Origin: Hippophae tibetana
Lineage: Eukaryota; Streptophyta; Magnoliopsida; Rosales; Elaeagnaceae
DNA length: 64,000 nucleotides
NCBI GenBank assembly: GCA_037013495.1
Contig: CM072806.1
Location: 23,956,001 to 24,020,000 of the forward strand
Direction of reading: 5' to 3'
Part shown: positions 1 through 10,569 of the stretch, piece by piece
Layout: every line of letters begins with the position of its first letter
How positions within the stretch are numbered: the stretch's first letter is position 1
Program-made: the position numbers and the translations under genes
The notes under the pieces: model-generated
Told to the model about the DNA's origin: nothing
What the model saw: the letters and a program-made list of their open reading frames with translations, nothing else
Database searches by the model: none

Positions 1-1299
1 ATATAGCTAGCGAAGTCCCCATTGGAGTAGCCAATTACTTCCATATTGTCAGTTCGTCTATACATGAGCATATAGTCCTTGGTTCCTTGAAGGTACCTCA
101 TCACTTTCTTTGCAGCTTTCCAATGGTCAATACATGGGTTACTCTGATATCTCCCTAGCATCTCAACAACAAATGCAATGTCACGTCTAGTGAAGAATTG
201 AGCATACATTGGGCTTCCAATGGATAAAGCATATGTAATGGTTTTCATCTATTCCCACTCGAGCTTATTTTTAGGGCATTACTTTAGGCTAAATCTATCA
301 CCTTTCACAATGGATGCAATACTTGGTGAACAATCTTTCATCCAAAATCTATGTAAAAATTTATCGATATAGGTTTCATGAGATAAACCTAAGATGCCTC
401 GAAGTTTGTCTCTATAGATCTTAATTCCAATGACATCTGATGCCTCACCCATATCCTTCATATCAAAAATTTTAGAAAGGAATTGTTTTACCTCATGTAA
501 CAAACCCTTATCATTGGCTACAAGCAAAATATCATCCATATATAACACTAAAAAATTCTTACTCCCACTAACCTTCTGGTATATACATTGATCTATGATG
601 TTCTCTTGAAAACCAAATGAAGTGATGACATTATGGAATTTCAAATACCATTGACGAGAAGCTTGTTTTAATCCATATATGGATTTATTAAGCTTACAAA
701 CTAAATGCTCACCATCACTAGAGGAGAATCCTTCAGGTTGTTTCATATAATCCTATTCCTCTAGGTTACCATTAAGGAAAGCCATTTTCACATCCATTTG
801 ATGAAAATCCAAATCAAAATGGGAAACCAATTTCATGATCACACAAAGTGAATCTTTCTTAGATACATGAGAGAATGTCTCTGTGTATTTGATTCCCTTC
901 CTTTGAGTGAATCCTTTGGCAATGAGTCTTGCCTTATGTATCTCAATGTTTCCTTGTGAGTCTTTCTTTGTTTTGAAGACCTATTTACATCCAATGGCTT
1001 TCACACTATTGATGAGTGCTCAAAAAGCACTAAAATAACCATGATTTTATGCACATTAATTAATTAAAAATATATATATTTATATGTTTTATCATATATT
1101 TATATAAATTTGTCTTTTTCGGAATCACGGGTATTTTTATTGTTTTTCAGTTATTTTGGCTTAAAAACGCAACTTAAAAACTCAAAGAGGAATACTGGAA
1201 GCAATACATCACAAATATATTAATAAATAAATGGGGAAAGGTCAACAAATATGGAAAAATTGGACAAAATGGGTCAAAAAAGACAAAAATGTCAGAAAG

Positions 1300-1510
1300 G
1301 AGAAAATCGCGCCGCCGCGCCGCCCGGCCGCCGCGCCCCAGCGCCCAGCTCCGCCCTAAGCTACGCACGGAACTGTTCATCCACGCGCACTGTTCATCTG
1401 CGCGCACTTTTCATCCGCGGCACTGTGCAGCCTCGGCTCTGTTCATCCCCGGTACTGTGCAGCTGCGGTACTGTTCATACCCGGTACTGTGCAGCCACCC
1501 CCCGTCATGC
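1300..1510 (+). repeat. GC-rich block with short CTGTTCAT / CTGTGCAG repeats in U3
   Basis: A strongly GC-rich stretch sits inside an otherwise AT-rich LTR. From about 1370 it repeats short modules (CTGTTCATC and ACTGTGCAGC) every 15-25 bp. The equivalent blocks in related LTRs (about 8920-9060, 25735-25870 and 28800-28970) are also GC-rich but differ in sequence and spacing, so this is the most variable part of the family. Confidence 0.6.
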
Positions 1511-1607
1511 TGACGTCATCAAATGACGTCAGCAATCACTAATCCACGTTTTTACATTTTTTTAACATTTTTTTCTCTACTTTTTCTCTCCATCCTCACC
1601 TATAAAT
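1511..1607 (+). promoter_or_regulatory. LTR promoter: paired TGACGTCA boxes and TATA box
   Basis: Two perfect TGACGTCA octamers lie at 1511-1518 and 1524-1531 within an inverted repeat (GCTGACGTCAT, a 2-bp gap, ATGACGTCAGC). TATAAATA follows at 1601, about 70 bp downstream, and a pyrimidine-rich start-site-like region comes next. TGACG is the known core of as-1/TGA-type bZIP sites in plants, so stress-responsive activation is an inference. Related but altered TGACGTCA/TGATGTCA pairs lie in the same place in the LTRs at 25872-25905 and 28755-28795. Confidence 0.6.
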
Positions 1608-2368
1608 ACCCCCCCTTCCCTTCACTTCAAATCACACCTTCAAAACCTCCAAATACATTCTTTTCTCTCTTTCTTTCTCTCTTTTCTTAGATTTTTAGTT
1701 TTTCTTATGTTTTCTTAGTTTTTAGCTTTTCTTAGTTAATTTCTCTTAGATTTAGAGTTCTTCCCTTTTTGGGAAGAACTAGTTATGTTTTTGTAATATT
1801 TTAGCTCTTTGATTCAATAAATGGGAGTGCAAATTCCGCTTGGAGTTTTTCCAGCAACGGGAATAGCGTCGAAGTTCTGTAAGGATTTTATTTTTTTTAC
1901 AGTTATTTTTATGCTTTATTCTTACATGTTATATTTAATTTGTCTGTGATTAAATTTAACTGTGCTGGCTATTTAGTAAACATGATGTAATAATAACGTT
2001 GTTATGCTTGCGAAATATTAAATAGGTAAAAATCTCTAAAATGAATTGATTTTGTTTTTATTCATGATTTTATATTAAGAATGTTAGAGAGAAATATATT
2101 ATTTTTCATTACAAACTTAAACCTGAAAATTAGATTTTAAGGTTTAGTTATCCGGTCTGATTTAGAGTAGTGCTCTTTTATTTGATGGTACAATCACCCG
2201 GTAGTTAGAGTGAAGCTCTATTTCAAAAGTTTTTATAAGAATTATTATCTGAAAATGTATTGACAACATGTTTTCGGTAGTGGTTTTAAAACTTGAAAGT
2301 TAGTACTCGGATAACTAAATTCTTGGGTTTAATTTGGACACCTTGAATAAAGTTTAAACTGTCTAACC

Positions 2369-2514
2369 CCACCAAAGGTGGCATTTAAATGGTTCATTTT
2401 CAATCTCTTAGAAAAAGGAATTAATTTAATTAAGCAAATTAGTTATCAACCCCACCCATAGGTGTTAATTGATTTGTTTAGTTAACAAAGAATATCTAAC
2501 CCCACCAAAGGTGG
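2369..2514 (+). repeat. Three short hairpins of CCACC-loop-GGTGG type in U5
   Basis: CCACCAAAGGTGG lies at 2369-2381 and 2502-2514, with the related CACCCATAGGTG at 2453-2464. Each can form a 4-5 bp stem with a very small loop. The same trio recurs in the LTRs at 7588-9359 and 25429-29254. Partial versions remain in the older LTRs at 12482-17107. Their role is unknown; RNA structure in the U5 leader is one possibility. Confidence 0.5.
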
Positions 2515-5500
2515 TATTCATACAAAAAAGGGAGAATCAATAAATATCAATTCATATCCTTAATAACCTAGATAATATGAGCAAGCATAATTAATTTAGT
2601 TATTATATCCATAAATACTCCGCCATTATAAATGATAAAATTTGCATAAATGTTTATTGAATCTATGTTTAATTTTATGTAATTAGATTAAAAACACAAA
2701 ACCCCAAAATATCGTGACAGGATGTTTAGGATTTAATTTCGTTTTTAAAAGTTTGAATAATAAATTAAAAACCACATACATTCCTTCCTTAGATCGACCT
2801 TGGGAGTATACTTATCATTTTCTACGAAATGATTCGTGCACTTGCGAGAGTTTTATAAATATTAAAACCAAAGTATTGGCAAGAATCGACGATGTCGGTT
2901 TTCGCTCATCAACTATCAGGAAACTTAACGAGATCCCAGACTCGCTTAAACACCATAGAATCCATCTCTTCTTTCATGGCATTGTACCATAAGTCTAAAA
3001 CCTTAGAACTCATGGCCTGTGAAAACGATTCAGGATCATCCAAAGCTCTAATGTTACAATCAAATTCTTGTAGATACACAACATAATCACTAGGAATTTC
3101 CAACCTTTTTTTTCTAGTAGATCTTTTTAATGTTTTGCCACCATCTTCTTGGGAAGTATGAGGTTCAACTTGTTATTCAGAAGTTTCAATTTTCTCCTTA
3201 ATAGTATGATCTATTAGAATATTATCAACAACTTATGGAATTCTAGTGATTGGTTGTTCAACACCAGCTTGTACTTGAGGGGTGGTGTGAACAACAATCA
3301 ATCTATCTCCTAAAGTAGAAGGTTGAGACTCTAAGTGACCAGTATAAAAAACTTTGTTCCTAATATGATCACTCCTACTAATTAGGTCATATTCAAGAAA
3401 CTTTGCATTTCTTGATTCCACAAACCTATTTCTATGAGATGGACAGTAAAATCTGTAACCCTTAGATCGTTTGGAATATCCAATGAAATACCCAATAATG
3501 GTCCTTAGGTCCATCTTCTTCTCTTATGGATTATAAATCCTCACTTTAGACGAGCATGCCCAAACGTGCATATGTCACAAACTTAGTTTCCAACGATAGC
3601 CTTCGTTGGAACTCGGTTTAATATATACACAACCATCTTTAAAGCTTCAATTCATAAGGATTTAGGAAGATTGTGGTTTCTAGGCGTACTCCATACCATG
3701 TCCAATAATGTTTGGTTTATCCTTTCTACTACACCATTCTGGTCTGGTGAACCAGGCATAGTGTATTGGAAAACTATCACATGTTCTTGAAGAAACTTAG
3801 CAAACAAACCAGGCGCTTTTTCATTCTCAGTGTATCTACCATAATATTCACCATGTTTATCTGATCTCACGACCTCTATTTGATTTCAACATTGTTTCTC
3901 TACTTCAACCTTAAAGCTCTTGAAGGAATCTAATGCTTCGCTCTTATTATGAAGCATGTAAAGATACATATATTTAGAAAAATCATCAATAAAGGTGATA
4001 AAATATTTTTGACCTTGAATGTCCATGTCTGGACAACATATATCCATATGTATGATTTCTAATATGTTTAAACTCCTATTGGCACCTTTCTTTGACTTGT
4101 TTCCCTTAATGCAGTCAATACATATCTCAAAATGAGTAAAATATAGAGTACTAAGTACCCCATCTTTCACTAATCTTTTAACTCTTTCTATGTAGATATG
4201 TCACAATGTAGAAGAGTCATCGTCAATAATACACCTTTTAGTGCCAACTTGAACATGCATAGTGTTATGAGTGGAATTATTTGGTAAATTAATGCAATAA
4301 AGACCATCAAACAAAATATCATTCCCAACACAATCAGATTTATTAAATAAACTAAAAGATGTTTCTCAAAAGTGAAAGGAATAACCAAAAGGTACAAGGT
4401 TTGAAATCAAAATCAAGTTTCTAGACCACATGTGAGCCCATCTTGTTACTGGATAAGATGTATTGCTCACTTCCCACTAGCTTTCTTAGATTTCGCATAC
4501 CTTGTAAGGAGTTTGCAACATGGATTGTCGATCCAGAATCAATCCACTAGGTGTTATTATTAACATTAACCATATTAGATTCATAACAAACAAACAAGAT
4601 TAGGTTACTTTTATTCTCAAGCCATTTTTGGAATTTGATACATTCCTTCTTCATATGTCCCTTCTTTTTACAGAAGAACACTTGGCTTATTTCTTAATAT
4701 CATCCTAGGGTAGAATTATCCATTTTCCTTTATGTTTGTATTGAGATTTTCCTTTCCCATATGTTGTAGCCAACATTACACTTTCACCAAATTCCATAAC
4801 AAGGTTCCCTTCCTCTTGAACACATATGGTCATTAGTTCATTGATTAACCATTTATCCTTATGTGTATTATACGATATTTTGAATGGCTTGTACTGATGT
4901 GAGAAAGTGTTAAGGATATAGTGCAACATAAAGGATTCTGATATCTCAACCTCGAGATTCTTAAGTTTAGCCACAATATCCCTTATTTTCATAATGTGTT
5001 CATGCACACCTTTCATACTAGTGAGTCTTAAGGAAGATAACTTCATAATAAGGGTGCTTGCTAAAGCCTTATATGAAGTGACAAACTGATCATCAATGGC
5101 CTTTAGCAAGTCCTGAATATTGTTATGTTGATCAACAGAACCACGAATACTAATAGAAATCTTAAGTCTTAATGAACATCACGCTAAGGTGATTAGGTCA
5201 CTCCCATTGTTCATAAAGCATGATATTCTCTAGAGTGTTCGTTTTAGTAATTTTAGGTGGCTCGTTTTTTTTAATAACATAGTCAATATCGATCCACCCT
5301 AGATGAAGGAGAATTTTTTCCTTCCATACTTTATAATTATCCCCTTTCAGATCGGGAATGTCATAGTGGATATCAGAGAAATTTACAGGTTCAAAAGTTG
5401 CAATTAAAGATGATATGTTTATTAAAATTTGAGACTTAAATTATAGTCATTCTTTACCAATGTAAATCATGAAAAATATGAATCTAGTGACATAAAACTT

Positions 5501-6259
5501 ATTTATGGACTAAAATTCTAATTCAATTATATTCATTTTAACTTTATGATAAAACTATCAAATTATGTTTCTTTTCCTGATCCCTATAGGTAAATTAGAA
5601 AATATAATTTGATATTTTATCATAATTAATCACACAAAATATAATAAAAATTTATGTGGGATAAGATTTATTATATCACATATAATTAATTACAATTAAT
5701 ATTTATTTTAGAAATGTGGTAGTAAATAAACTTTATTATAGTTTCAATTAATTAAAGATGTTGTGACTACTAACTAATTAATTAAACTATATGAATTACT
5801 TAAATATTAGCTAAATCCCCATGCTCAATAATTGCATAAAACCATAAGCAATATTAATTTAACTCCAAATGCGCAAATATTATCTATCATAAGATTGCAT
5901 GTATGACAATAAATTATACAAGCAAAAATAAATAATATAAGCACTAATTAAATCCATAAATAGCCATTAACAATTAATTCCATTATGCATAAATTATTTA
6001 ACCAAATTTTCATATGTATAATTAATTACAAAATTTATACATACAAATACCAAACCAAATAATTTAAGCATAATGTATTTAAAAAAGTTGTAATGTGCCC
6101 AAAAATTATTTAAATAAATATAACATGTATAATAAATATTCTATACGTGATAAATTGAAGTTAAATAATTAATCACATTAAAATTATATTCGTAATTTTT
6201 TTAATAAAAATTAAATTCAGAATATATATAAAATAATCCTGATACATAATTAGACAAAG

Positions 6260-6342
6260 GTGCATCCTGGTCCAGTAGATAGCCCTATTTATGACTAGCA
6301 CCAAAATCTGGGTTTGATTCCTAACTTCAACATTTTTTTTTT
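6260..6342 (+). repeat. tRNA-like (SINE-head-like) module in the Copia leader
   Basis: TGGTCCAGTAG at 6268-6278 matches the Pol III A-box consensus TRGYNNARNNG. GGTTTGATTCC at 6311-6321 differs from the B-box GGTTCGANTCC at one base. The 43-bp spacing between them is typical of a tRNA, and a run of T follows at 6333-6342 like a Pol III terminator. A second, A-box-like head (TTGGTCCATTGGATAG) begins near 6397. The acceptor stem does not pair well, so this is a tRNA-derived repeat or pseudogene rather than a working tRNA. A shortened counterpart remains at the same place in the leader near 23805-23840. Confidence 0.5.
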
Positions 6343-6905
6343 AAATTCTGAATGTATATAAAAGTAAGTCTCGTACAAAAAATAATGTAAACTGCATCTT
6401 GGTCCATTGGATAGCACCCTTCATTTTCGGAAAAAAAAATCTACTAAATTCCCTACTAAAACAGTTTTTAAAAAAAAAAAAGAAACAACATGTCATTTAT
6501 CCTTGCAAAGGTTGTCTTCAATCTCCAGCGGGGTCAACTCGACCTAGTTTTGACCCGAACGGATACTAGAAAGTATCTCACTATTCTAGTGACAAAAACC
6601 GGAATTATTTTGATCAAATTTCTCAGAATTTAATTTGAAGGTGATTCATGGTCTTAGTTTGAATAAAAAAACGTCATTTTAAAAAAAATATTAATTAATA
6701 CATTCTAATGAACCCAAACGGAAAATTGGATTTATTTTCTTCATGGTTTTTCAAGTTTGAATTCACATGATCATTATAATATCAATAATGAAATAATTTA
6801 TAATTTTCATATGCATCAAAACAAGCAAAATAAAAAACCCAAATTCTCAATTACTCGTGAAATAGAGCAAAATAATGGTGTTTTCAAAAATGACTCTCAT
6901 ACCAA

Positions 6906-7246
6906 ATGTTGGATCATAATTCGATTTAGAAACATTCAGGAAACCATATGAATGCAAATTTAAATACAACGGTAGCAAAAATGGATTGAAAACATATATC
7001 CTACCATTGATCAAATTTCACCTCTTCACGGGAATTCCAATGGATTTTATGGTTTGATGCTCTAACTGTTCCTCACATTTACTCTCTGTGTTTAATGGTG
7101 TATGTTAATGATAATCAATGAGTAGTGAGAGGATGCGATGTCTTTATAAAGGTTCTCTCATCAAAAACCTCCTATGGTTTTGTAATCGGTCTACGATTAC
7201 GAAATCGAACCCTTACCATCGTAACATGCTTAATGTTGCACCATAA
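6906..7246 (-). repeat. 5' LTR of the left Copia element
   Basis: This stretch aligns with the LTRs at 18209-18558 and 24253-24603, sharing blocks such as AATTCCAATGGATTTT and GTGAGAGGA and ending near GTTGCACCA. A primer-binding-like ATACCA (minus strand TGGTAT) sits just to its left, at about 6899-6904. The outer boundary is approximate and the partner LTR is outside the window. Confidence 0.8.
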
Positions 7247-7587
7247 AAAAATGTTGGAATGAATTGATGTAACCATATGGTGTTTTCTATAATAATAAGT
7301 TAGCCCTATATGATTATATTTCCTTCTTTATTTATTTATTATTTTATTCATAAATAAAGTTTGTAAATTAGTTGAATCAATGTAATCAATTTTGAAGTTG
7401 TTGTCCATTCATGGTGATCACCCATGCGGCAACTTTTTTGATTCATGGTTGTTATTTTTTAATTAAAGTTGTAGGTGATATGTATTAATAGTTAGACATC
7501 TAACTATTGATATTTTTTTGACACCTTCGTCATTTAATCCCTCATTTATTTATATGATTAAATATAGATAAAAGCCTAAAACGTAAG
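7247..7587. other. Unassigned AT-rich stretch
   Basis: This lies between the Copia 5' LTR and a solo LTR. I see no coding signal, clear terminal repeat or similarity to other parts of the window. Confidence 0.5.
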
Positions 7588-9359
7588 TGATGAGCAAAAC
7601 CGGCATCGCCAATCCTGTCAATACTTTGGTTTTATATTTATAAAACTTTCGCAAGTACATGAATCATTTCATAGAAAATGATAAGTATACTCCAAATGTC
7701 GATCAAAGGAAGGAATATATGTGGTTTTTAATTTATTATTCAAACTTTTAAAAATGAAATTAAATCCTAAAAATCTTGTCACGATATTTTGAGGTTTTGT
7801 GTTTTTAATCTAATAATGTAAAAATAAACATAGATACAGATTCAATAAAAATTTATGCAAATTTTATCTTTTATAATAGTGGAGTATTTATGGAGATAAT
7901 AACTAAGTTAATTATGCTTTCTCATATTATTTAGGTTATTAAAGATATAAATTGATATTTATGGATTCTCTCTTTTTTATATGAATACCACCTTTGGTAG
8001 GGTTAGATATTCTTTGTTAACTAAACAAATCAATTAACACCTATGAGTGGGGTTGATAACTAATTTGGTTAATCAAATTAATTCCTTTTTTTCTAAGAGA
8101 TTGAAAATGAACCATTTAAATGCCACCTTTGGTGAGGTTAGACAGTTTAAACTTTATTCAAGGTGTCCAAATTAAACCAAAGAATTTAGTTATTCGAGTA
8201 CTAACTTTCAAGTTTTAAAACCACTACTGAAAACATGTTGTCAATACATTTTCAGATAATAATTCTTATAAAAACTTTTGAAATAGAGCTTCACTCTAAC
8301 TACCGGACGACTGTACCAACAAATAAAAGAATACTACTCTAAATAGACCGGATAACTAAACCTTAAAATCTAATTTTCAGATTAAAGTTTGTAATGAAAA
8401 ATAATATATTTCTCTCTAATATTCTTAATATAAAATATTGAATAAAAACAAAATCAATTCATTTTAGAGATTTTTAACTATTTAATATTTCGTAAGCATA
8501 ACAACATTATTATTATATCATGTTTACAAACAGCCAGCAAAGTTAAATTTAATCACAGACAAATTAAATATAACATGTAAGAATAAAGCATTAAAAATAA
8601 TTATAAAGAAAATAAAATCCTCATAGTACTTTGATGCTATTCCTGTTGTTGGAAAACCACCAAACGGAATTTACACTCCCATTTATTGAATCAAAAAGCA
8701 AATGAATTACAAAAACATAATTAGTTCTTCTAAAAAGAGAAGAACTCTAAAACTAAAGAAAGCTAAAAAATAAGAAATGAAGAGAAAGAAAGAGAGAAGA
8801 AGATGTTTCGAGGTAAAGAGAATGAGGGTATTTATAGGTGAGGAAAGAAGAAAAAGTGGGTGGAAAATGATTAAAAATGAAGAAAATGCGTAGTAGGTGA
8901 TGAAGACGTCAACTGGTAGGTGAGGTACGGTGGCACACGTAGATTGGGCATAGGATCACGCAGAATGGAGCAGGGGCACGCATGGCCTGGGGAATGCAGT
9001 GCGCACGAACCGAGCGTTGATGGGTGCGAGCGAACTCAGTATTGGGCGGCTACGTGCGTGATTTCCTCCTTTTTGACATTTTTGACCCTTTTGACCCATT
9101 TTGTCCAATTTTTCATCTTTTTTTTTACTTTTTCTCATTTACTTTATGAATATATTTGTGATGTATTACCTCTGGTGTTTTTCTTTGAGTCTTTAAGTTA
9201 CTTTTTAAGCAAAAATACCTTAAAAACAATAAAAATACCCGTGATTTCGAAAAGATGGATTTATATAAATATATGATAAAATCATATAAATATTTATCTT
9301 TTTAATCAATTAACATTCATAAAATCATGGTAATTTTAGTAATTTTTGAGCACTCATCA
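7588..9359 (-). mobile_element. Solo LTR of the 1.9-kb family, minus strand
   Basis: It starts TGATGAGCAAAACCGGC and ends TTTTTGAGCACTCATCA, which is the reverse complement of the family ends seen at 1010-2911. The internal landmarks match in reverse order: the hairpin trio (about 7985-8135), the polyadenylation region (about 8680-8700), the TATA region (about 8825-8840) and the GC-rich U3 block. The flanks GTAAG (7583-7587) and ATGAG (9360-9364) match at only three of five bases, so the target duplication is decayed or one flank has been rearranged. It abuts Gypsy gag sequence on the right. Confidence 0.87.
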
Positions 9360-10534
9360 ATGAGCAACCTGGAAAACTAAGAGATGGAGGTTATAGTATG
9401 GGGTGCCAAGTTATTGAACCACTTTTGTGCACCCTCACATAGGGTGGTAGTAAAAATTTTACACATTATAGTCTTTCTTACCTTGAGTGAGGCTCATAAG
9501 GGCCATAGCTATCTTGAAGTGTTGTACGCAAGTTATCAGATCTTTCATTCCTTGTTAGTCTAGGCACTTGGGAGCACTAAACTTGGCTGGAGGCTTATCA
9601 TGGTTTATTTCATCAAAAAATTGGAAGACACATAGTTTCGCACAATCCCTATCCATATCATAGTGTGCCTTACCCTTATCTTTCCTTTCATAAGACCTTT
9701 TAAGGGTTTAGTCTTTCTTTTTGTTAGCCTCATCTAATGCTTGAAATTGTGCCTCCTAGCTTTTTTACTCTTACAAAAATTTCTCATTACTTTGCAATGT
9801 TGAGCTAGGAGTGAGGTTTCCTTAAGCTATATTCTTACCCTGGGATGGCTCGGGAACTATTGATCCAAATTGATCTCATTAACCAAATTAATTACTCGAC
9901 TTTTAGAAACGTCCAAGTCTGATTGTGATCGTAGTGCCCTATTTTCTTACTTGGTTTCCTTGATCTCTCTTTTTAGCTCAAGAAGTTGACGTACTAGCTC
10001 TTGATAGGGATCGATATCCACTTTGGCCTAATTACGGGCTGGCAAGATGTGGTCCTATACCAATGCTACATCCTCGTTTGCTAGTCTCAATCTTTCCTCA
10101 ACTTGCGTTTCTACCATGACAGATGTAATTCTAGGAAATTATGCTTGCTTTCTAAGTCTATCTCTTAGAACTCGGGGGCTAAAATTTTGGGATGGTTGGA
10201 TTAATAGAGAGAGAAACTAGAGAGAAGTTAGAGAATTTTTTAGAATGTGTGGATCTCTAATGAGGTCCATATATTTATAAAGTGCTACACTTACACGTGT
10301 TAATTACATAAGGGGTACAAGAGTAAAAGAAAATATATTTGAATCTTGAGGTCGACTACACAATGGCTTGGGTTGATGGTTGGCCTTTCAACACCAAATC
10401 TCTTATATATAGGCAAGCCTATACTACAAGTGTCGTTGTAGGCATGGGTACAAATAGATCCTCCTAGGATGACTCGTCTGATGGCTTGGGCTATTTGTTG
10501 GATTGGGCTTTAGGTCCATCCATATGTTCTAACA
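9360..10534 (-). mobile_element. Ty3/Gypsy 5' fragment: LTR piece, leader and gag start
   Basis: On the minus strand the segment begins TGTTAGAACATATGG at 10534, as an LTR might, and has TATAAATATATGG near 10275. About 150 bp further on a gag-like reading starts with an ATG near 10117, and its predicted product opens MVETQVEERLRLANEDVALV. Further left, weak matches to the Retrotrans_gag region (KPPAKFSAPK and a following helix-rich stretch) run to about 9400. It differs from the Athila/Tat-like gag beside it, so it is a separate lineage. It is broken, with several breaks, and ends at the neighbouring solo LTR. Confidence 0.6.
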
Positions 10535-10569
10535 AAACCAAATAAAAAATAAATAAATTATCTATAAAA

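Larger units (their letters stand above)
1010..2911 (+). mobile_element. Solo LTR, about 1.9 kb, inserted in the Copia element
   Basis: The block starts TGATGAGTGCTCAAAAAG and ends TTTTCGCTCATCA, giving a 7-bp inverted terminal repeat of TG...CA type. The 5-bp target duplication ACTAT lies at 1005-1009 and again at 2912-2916. Removing the block leaves Copia sequence that aligns with the uninterrupted copy near 20270-20300. Inside are a promoter-like region (paired TGACGTCA boxes, TATAAATA at 1601), an AATAAA signal at 1816-1821 and a long U5. No coding part of the parent element is attached, so it looks like the product of LTR-LTR recombination. Its relatives are at 7588-9359 and 25429-29254, and the older Athila/Tat-like LTRs at 12482-17107 resemble it. 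Confidence 0.92.
1..7246 (-). mobile_element. Ty1/Copia element (TNT1-like), old, runs off the left edge
   Basis: The minus strand encodes Copia parts in the expected order reading leftwards from the 5' LTR: an AT-rich leader (about 5400-6905), gag (about 4700-5400), the pre-integrase and integrase region (about 3230-4600), and reverse transcriptase (about 2912-3110 and 1-1009, split by a solo LTR). Recognisable stretches include WYLKFHNVITSFGF and VLYMDDILLVAND around the YxDD box of reverse transcriptase. The parts are colinear with the fuller element at 18209-24603, so the two belong to related lineages. The 3' part lies outside the window. This copy is clearly broken, with probably ten or more breaks, and looks older than its relative. 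It is a fossil with no expected product. Confidence 0.93.

Noticed and set aside
2714-2992. Open frame beginning MTGCLGFNFVFKSLNNKLKT, found again in both arms at 27196-27387 and 27271-27582
   Set aside because: It lies in LTR U5 and is shared because the LTR copies are recent relatives. It has no start context or domain, and the fourth copy at 7588-9359 does not keep it.
6260-6342. Functional tRNA gene
   Set aside because: A and B boxes are present, but the acceptor ends do not pair and a second head follows, so it is only tRNA-derived.
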